From: Streptomyces clavifer | Lineage (GTDB): Bacteria > Actinomycetota > Actinomycetes > Streptomycetales > Streptomycetaceae | Length of the DNA stretch: 64,000 bases | Assembly (NCBI GenBank): GCA_014651175.1 | Contig: BMWJ01000001.1 | Span: 496,001 to 560,000 of the forward strand | Direction of reading: 5' to 3' | Shown: piece by piece, positions 59,793-64,000 of the stretch | How positions within the stretch are numbered: position 1 is the first letter of the stretch | Layout: each line of letters starts with the position of its first letter | Made by a program: the position numbers and the translations under genes | Notes under the pieces: generated by a model | The model's input: only the letters and a program-made list of their open reading frames with translations | Databases searched by the model: none | What the model was told of the DNA's origin: nothing

Positions 59793-60593
59793 CTAGTACC
59801 TCTGGTTGAGATAGCCGAGCAGCTCGTGGTGCAGGAGACCGTTGGAGGCCGCCGCGTTGCCGCCGCCCGGGCCCGGGACCCCGTCCAGGCTGGTGAAGAG
59901 CCCGCCCGCCTCCTGGACGATGATCGCGTTCGCCGCCATGTCCCACAGGGAGAGCTCCGGCTCCGCACAGATGTCCACCGATCCCTCGGCGACCATCATG
60001 TACGGCCAGAAGTCCCCGTATCCGCGGGTGCGCCAGCAGGCCCGCGTCAGATCCATGAAGCCGTCGAGCCGGCCCTGCTCCTCCCAGCCGGTCAGCGAGG
60101 AGTACGCCAGCGAGGAGTCCGCGATCCGCTCGACCTTCGACACCTGCAGCCGGGTCGCGGAGGTGAGGCTGCGGCCGGAGAACGCGCCCGCGCCCTTCGC
60201 CGCCCACCAGCGGCGGCTCAGCGCGGGGGCGGACACCACGCCGACCACCGGCTGGAAGCCGTCCTCGCCCGCCTCCATCAGCGAGATCAGCGTCGCCCAT
60301 ACCGGGACGCCGCGTACGTAGTTCTTGGTGCCGTCGATCGGGTCGATGACCCAGCGCCGCGGACCCGTGCCCTCGATCCCGTACTCCTCGCCCAGGATCG
60401 CGTCGCGCGGCCGTGCCCGGTGCAGGTGCCCCCGGATCAGCTCCTCGGCGTGTTTGTCCGCCTCGCTCACCGGGGTCATGTCCGGCTTGGTCTCGACCTT
60501 GAGGTCCAGAGCCTTGAACCGGTCCATCGTCGCCGCGTCGGCGGCGTCCGCCAGCACGTGGGCAAGGCGCAGATCATCGTGGTAATCGGGCAT
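59793..60593 (-). CDS. hisN: HisN: histidinol-phosphate phosphatase (IMPase superfamily)
   Basis: 266 residues. The metal-binding motifs of the inositol-monophosphatase superfamily are complete: GEEYG (68-72), [12 protein letters not shown] (81-92) and LWDMAA (216-221). In S. coelicolor the gene at this place (SCO5208 as I recall) was shown to encode the missing L-histidinol phosphatase of histidine biosynthesis; this is the matching gene by motif and context. It is Mg2+-dependent and cytoplasmic. It does not lie in a his operon. A TetR gene is divergent from it. Confidence 0.88.
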   Translation of the reverse strand: MPDYHDDLRLAHVLADAADAATMDRFKALDLKVETKPDMTPVSEADKHAEELIRGHLHRARPRDAILGEEYGIEGTGPRRWVIDPIDGTKNYVRGVPVWATLISLMEAGEDGFQPVVGVVSAPALSRRWWAAKGAGAFSGRSLTSATRLQVSKVERIADSSLAYSSLTGWEEQGRLDGFMDLTRACWRTRGYGDFWPYMMVAEGSVDICAEPELSLWDMAANAIIVQEAGGLFTSLDGVPGPGGGNAAASNGLLHHELLGYLNQRY

Positions 60594-60744
60594 GCCGTCA
60601 CAGTATCCACCGGCACCCGTCCGGGCTACACGACCCCGGGCGGGCCGGCGGGCCCACCCGGGCGCGGGCGGGTGCGCGGACCCTTGACAGTCTCCGGCGG
60701 CGCGTCAACTCTGAATCGCACGTTCCCCGGCGCGGGAGGCGATG

Positions 60745-61710
60745 ATGCCCACAGCGCGAGAAGCCCTCCTGGACGCCGCACTCTCGGCGCTCTCCGCCCT
60801 GCCGTGGACCGCGGTGCGCATGGTCGACGTGGCGGCGTCCGCAGGCGTCTCGCGACAGACCCTCTACAACGAGTTCGGCAGCAAGGACGGTCTCGCCCGC
60901 GCCCTGCTCCGCCTGGCCGCCGACAGCTACGTGGACGGCGTCGAACACGCACTGGACGCCTGCGGTGCCCTGGGTGACGGCCCGGTGGAGCTCGCCCTCT
61001 GGACGGTCCGGGCCGCCCGGGCGAACGTCCTGGTCAAGGCCTTGCTCACCGGGGCCTGGGACGCCCGCCTACCGCGGCCGGCCGCTGCCGCCCGGTGCCA
61101 CTCCGACGTCGCACTTCCGACCCCCGCGGAACTGCTCGCGCTCGTCCGCGACAGGGCGGTCGCCACGCTGGCGCGCGAGGACCCGCGGGAGGCCGTGCGT
61201 CTGGAGGTGACCTGTGAGATCGCGCTCCGGCTCGCCCTCTCGTACGCGATGGTGCCGCCGGTCACCGCGCCGTCGCCGGTCGGGGCGGACGCCGTCCCGC
61301 TCCTCCGCGAGGCCCTGGCGCGGCGCACGACCCCGGCGGACGCGGGGACCGGCCGGCGCACGGCTTCAGTGCGAGGAGCCGGACAGCTGCAGACCGATCA
61401 CGCCGACGATCACCAGCGAGATGGACACCAGTTTGAGGGTGGAGACCACGTCGTCGAGGAAGACCATCCCGTAGATCGCGGTCCCGGCCGCGCCGATGCC
61501 GGTCCACACCGCGTACGCGGGGCCGACGTCGAGCTTCTTGAGGGCCAGGGTCAGCAGACCGAAACTGCCGAGGGCGAACACGCAGAACGCGACCGTCGGC
61601 CACAGTCGGCTGAATCCGTGCGACAGCTTGAGACACACGGCGAAGCCGGTCTCCAGCAGTCCGGCGACCACGACCAGCAACCACGCCATCGTCAGGTGCC
61701 TCCCGCCTAG
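60745..61710 (+). CDS. TetR-family regulator with long antisense-encoded extension
   Basis: 321 residues from the second of two tandem ATGs (GGGAGG five bases before it). Residues 1-195 are a normal TetR protein: helix-turn-helix VAASAGVSRQTLYNEFGSK near 30-48 and a helical ligand domain. Beyond about residue 205 there is no stop until 61708. The extension (QTDHADDHQRDGHQFEGG and on) is Gln/His/Asp/Glu/Gly-rich and lies opposite the whole of the SMR transporter gene. Either this tail is translated or a stop has been lost or misread. The true target may be the convergent transporter gene. Confidence 0.75.
   Translation: MPTAREALLDAALSALSALPWTAVRMVDVAASAGVSRQTLYNEFGSKDGLARALLRLAADSYVDGVEHALDACGALGDGPVELALWTVRAARANVLVKALLTGAWDARLPRPAAAARCHSDVALPTPAELLALVRDRAVATLAREDPREAVRLEVTCEIALRLALSYAMVPPVTAPSPVGADAVPLLREALARRTTPADAGTGRRTASVRGAGQLQTDHADDHQRDGHQFEGGDHVVEEDHPVDRGPGRADAGPHRVRGADVELLEGQGQQTETAEGEHAERDRRPQSAESVRQLETHGEAGLQQSGDHDQQPRHRQVPPA
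61366..61689 (-). CDS. SMR-family efflux protein, SugE/Gdx-like
   Basis: 107 residues from ATG with GGGAGG nine bases before. Four membrane helices: LLVVVAGLLETGFAVCLKLS (with the essential Glu13), VAFCVFALGSFGLLTLALK, PAYAVWTGIGAAGTAIYGMV and VSISLVIVGVIGLQLS. The motifs LLExxxAVxLKxSHGFSRL and AYAVWTGIGA are closer to SugE/Gdx (guanidinium export) than to EmrE. It works as a dual-topology dimer; no second SMR gene is nearby. A CATAAT box at 61737-61742 on this strand may be its -10. The whole gene is covered on the other strand by the TetR reading frame. Confidence 0.88.
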   Translation of the reverse strand: MAWLLVVVAGLLETGFAVCLKLSHGFSRLWPTVAFCVFALGSFGLLTLALKKLDVGPAYAVWTGIGAAGTAIYGMVFLDDVVSTLKLVSISLVIVGVIGLQLSGSSH

Positions 61711-61736
61711 GTGAGTGCTTCGTCCCGCTCAGCGTG

Positions 61737-61742
61737 ATTATG
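61737..61742 (-). promoter_or_regulatory. Possible -10 box of the SMR gene
   Basis: CATAAT on the minus strand, 48 bp before the ATG. A TTGCGA lies 20 bp further upstream, which is too far for a normal -35. Confidence 0.35.
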
Positions 61743-61795
61743 CCCTTACCAGTCGTGAGAGCTCGCAAACGTGCGCGAGTCGGGTGGTCCCGCCG

Positions 61796-62812
61796 TCAGT
61801 CGCCCTCGCGCCGCTCCCGGGTCGAGAGCAGCCGCCTGAGGGAGTCGAGCCGCGCCGGATCGGCGTGCCCCTCCGCGACCCAGGCGTCCAGGGCGCATTC
61901 GGTCTGCTGGCTGTCGTGGGTGCAGCCCCGCGGGCAGTTCTCCGCACCCGGCTGCAGGTCGGGGAACGCGTTGATGACCCGGGACGGATCGACGTGGTGG
62001 AGCCCGAAGGACCGCACACCGGGAGTGTCGACCACCCAGCCGCGGCCGTCCGGCAGCGGCAGTGCGAGCGCCGACGTCGTGGTGTGCCTGCCGCGCCCCG
62101 TGACCGCGTTGACCACACCGGTGGTCCGCCGTCTGTCCTTCGGGACCAGCGCGTTGACCAGGGTCGTCTTCCCGACTCCGGAGTGCCCGACGAAGGCGGT
62201 CACCCGGTCGTTGAGCAGCTCGCGCACCCGGTCCGCGGCGTCGCCGTTCTCCAGCTCCTCGCGGCTGGTGACGATGAAGGGGACACCCAGCGGGGTGTAC
62301 GCCTCCAGCAACTGGTCCGGGGAGGCCAGGTCGGACTTGGTGAGGACGAGGAGCGGGCTGAGCCCGCCGTCGTACGCCGCCACCAGACAGCGGTCGATCA
62401 TGCGCGGCCGCGGTTCGGGATCGGCGAGCGCGGTGACGATCGCCAGCTGGTCGGCATTGGCGACGACCACCCGCTCGTACGGATCGTCGTCGTCGGCGGT
62501 GCGGCGGAGGACCGAGCGGCGTTCACCGATGCGCACGATGCGGGCCAGCGTGTCCTTGTCGCCGGAGAGGTCGCCGACGATGGAGACCCTGTCGCCCACC
62601 ACCGCGGCCTTGCGGCCCAGCTCGCGGGCCTTCATCGCCATGACGGTGCGGCCCTCGACGAGGCAGGTGAGCCGGCCGCGGTCGACCGTGAGCACCATGC
62701 CGTCCTGGGCGTCCTCGTGCTTGGGGCGGATGTGCGTGCGAGGCCGGTTGCCCTTGCGGTTGGGGCGTACGCGGATGTCGTCCTCGTCGGGGTTCTTCCC
62801 GTAACGGCGCAT
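61796..62812 (-). CDS. rsgA: RsgA: ribosome small-subunit-dependent GTPase
   Basis: 338 residues from the ATG at 62812, four bases after the aroA stop, with GAGGG before it. It has a circularly permuted GTPase order: TKSD (158-161, G4) precedes the P-loop GHSGVGKT (209-216, G1) and DTPG (262-265, G3). An OB-fold domain comes first (DGMVLTVDRGRLTCLVEGRT), and the zinc site ends it: Cys293, Cys297, His299, Cys306. RsgA checks late 30S ribosome assembly. The basic N-terminal 35 residues are longer than in E. coli. It is cotranscribed with aroA. Confidence 0.94.
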   Translation of the reverse strand: MRRYGKNPDEDDIRVRPNRKGNRPRTHIRPKHEDAQDGMVLTVDRGRLTCLVEGRTVMAMKARELGRKAAVVGDRVSIVGDLSGDKDTLARIVRIGERRSVLRRTADDDDPYERVVVANADQLAIVTALADPEPRPRMIDRCLVAAYDGGLSPLLVLTKSDLASPDQLLEAYTPLGVPFIVTSREELENGDAADRVRELLNDRVTAFVGHSGVGKTTLVNALVPKDRRRTTGVVNAVTGRGRHTTTSALALPLPDGRGWVVDTPGVRSFGLHHVDPSRVINAFPDLQPGAENCPRGCTHDSQQTECALDAWVAEGHADPARLDSLRRLLSTRERREGD

Positions 62813-62816
62813 GCCC

Positions 62817-64000
62817 TCAGACCCCGCGCCTCTCCGGGGAGGACCCGGGTGCTCCGGGGGCGGCCCCCGCGGTCTCCGGGGACGCACCGAGCATGCCCGT
62901 CCACATCTCCGGGAAGTCCGGGAGGGTCTTGGCGGTCGTACCGACGTTCTCGACCTCGACTCCGGCCACGGCGAGGCCGATGACGGCCCCCGCCGTCGCC
63001 ATCCGGTGGTCGTCGTAGGTGTGGAAGGTGCCGCCGTGCAGCGGGCGCGGGTTGATCCGCAGACCGTCGGCCGTTTCCGTGACATCCCCGCCGAGGGCGT
63101 TGATCTCCTTGGTGAGCGCGGCCAGCCGGTCCGTCTCGTGCAGGCGCAGGTGCGCGACCCCGCTCAGCGTCGACGGGGAGTCGGCGAGGGCGGCGAGAGC
63201 CGCGATGCCCGGCGTCAGCTCACCGACCTCCCCCAGATGGACGTCGATGCCGTGGATGCGGCCCGAGCCCCGGAAGGTGAGCCCGTCTTCGGTCAGCTCG
63301 CAACTGCCACCCATTGCGGTGAAGATCTCGCGCAGCGCGTCACCCGGCTGGGTGGTGCGCAACGGCCAGTCGGGGACGGTGACCCGGCCCCCGGTGACCA
63401 GCGCGGCCGCCAGGAAGGGCTGGGCGTTGGAGAGGTCGGGCTCGACGGTCAGATCGCGGCCGAGCAGGGCGGAGGGAGACACCCGCCAGACATCGGGCTC
63501 GCCGCCCGTCTCCGGTTCGTCGACCTGTGCGCCGACCGCGCGCAGCATGTCGACGGTCATCCGGATGTGCGGCATGGAGGGGAGCGCGGAGCCGGTGTGG
63601 CGTACCTCCACACCCTGGTTGAAGCGGGGCGCGGACAGCAGCAGGGCGGAGACGAACTGGGAGGACGAGGAGGCGTCGATCGCCACCGGGCCCCCGTCCA
63701 GGGCTCCCGCGCCGTGCACCGTCAGCGGCAGCGCGCCGCGCCCGTCGTCGTCGATCCGGGCGCCCAGGGCCCTGAGCGCGTCGATCACACCGTTCAGGGG
63801 GCGCTCGTAGGAACGGGGGTCCCCGTCGAAGTGGACGGATCCGTCCGAGAGGCAGGCCACGGGCGGCAGGAAGCGCATGACCGTTCCCGCGTTGCCGACG
63901 TCGACCGAGGCGGGGCCGTGCAGCCCGGCCGGGATGACCCGCCATGCTTCACCCGAGCCGTCGGGACCGACGCCCTCCTCGATCCCGACGCCCATCGCGC
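62817..64000 (-). CDS. aroA: AroA: EPSP synthase (5' end missing)
   Basis: About 394 residues are in the window; the start lies beyond the right edge and roughly 45 N-terminal residues are missing. Motifs are those of 3-phosphoshikimate 1-carboxyvinyltransferase: [12 protein letters not shown] (PEP site), [23 protein letters not shown] and [13 protein letters not shown]. The enzyme joins shikimate-3-phosphate and PEP in aromatic amino-acid synthesis. The C-terminal 20 residues are Pro/Gly/Ala-rich. The rsgA start follows 4 bp after the stop, as in other Streptomyces. Confidence 0.95.
   Translation of the reverse strand, partial: AMGVGIEEGVGPDGSGEAWRVIPAGLHGPASVDVGNAGTVMRFLPPVACLSDGSVHFDGDPRSYERPLNGVIDALRALGARIDDDGRGALPLTVHGAGALDGGPVAIDASSSSQFVSALLLSAPRFNQGVEVRHTGSALPSMPHIRMTVDMLRAVGAQVDEPETGGEPDVWRVSPSALLGRDLTVEPDLSNAQPFLAAALVTGGRVTVPDWPLRTTQPGDALREIFTAMGGSCELTEDGLTFRGSGRIHGIDVHLGEVGELTPGIAALAALADSPSTLSGVAHLRLHETDRLAALTKEINALGGDVTETADGLRINPRPLHGGTFHTYDDHRMATAGAVIGLAVAGVEVENVGTTAKTLPDFPEMWTGMLGASPETAGAAPGAPGSSPERRGV

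Noticed and set aside
61690-61800. A guanidine riboswitch upstream of the SugE/Gdx-like gene
   Set aside because: Only one GGGACGA-like loop is present, with no matching stem or second hairpin, and no guanidine-III pseudoknot could be traced.
1-64000. CRISPR array, prophage, transposon or plasmid-like segment
   Set aside because: No regularly spaced repeats, integrase, transposase or composition break was seen. All repeats found are short tandem units or the tRNA duplication.

Overview
This is chromosomal DNA from a Streptomyces or very close relative. Base composition is very GC-rich, nearly every codon ends in G or C, GTG starts are common, and intrinsic terminators are long GC stems. The gene order matches, from memory, the S. 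coelicolor core-genome stretch that contains wblC, hisN, rsgA and aroA. I see no phage, insertion sequence, CRISPR array or large biosynthetic cluster. Both ends are cut: a C-terminal fragment at the left edge, and aroA without its start at the right edge.

Layout. Positions 1-10.6 kb hold housekeeping and small conserved genes: MarC-type membrane protein, NYN RNase-like protein, two alpha/beta hydrolases, a DEAD-box RNA helicase that appears to start at CTG, a MiaE-like ferritin-fold protein, DUF3107, a TetR regulator, and a membrane-anchored DUF3152 protein with a metzincin-type zinc motif. Positions 11.1-16.4 kb hold a compact four-gene cassette: PelF-like DUF3492 glycosyltransferase, polytopic membrane protein, NAD-dependent sugar epimerase and spherulin-4/GH135-like protein. 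It looks like an amino-sugar exopolysaccharide locus. Next come moeZ, two paralogous tripeptidyl-aminopeptidase-like lipoproteins, and a large membrane protein joining a kinase-like domain to an LPG-synthase/flippase-type domain.

Positions 24-43 kb form a DNA-repair and stress island: an alkyltransferase-like protein, AdnA/AdnB helicase-nucleases, an M20 peptidase, NudC, a degenerate trypsin-like protein, mycoredoxin, UvrD2, the antibiotic-response regulator WblC with a long attenuated leader, an ABC1 kinase-like protein, a ThiF-like protein and a YgjP-like metallopeptidase. From memory this order parallels M. tuberculosis Rv3202c-Rv3193c, and the parallel continues into the DUF2342, YlbL-type PDZ/Lon and UPF0182 genes at 47-56 kb. 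Between them sit a TerD-AIM24 fusion and two AIM24 genes.

Positions 56-58.5 kb carry two initiator tRNA genes inside identical 130-bp repeats that flank a Sel1-repeat gene. The right end has a Fur/PerR-type regulator, a CBS protein, hisN, a TetR gene running antisense through a whole SMR-transporter gene, then rsgA downstream of aroA.

The most interesting parts are the exopolysaccharide cassette, the wblC leader, the tRNA duplication, and several proteins whose expected catalytic residues are replaced.
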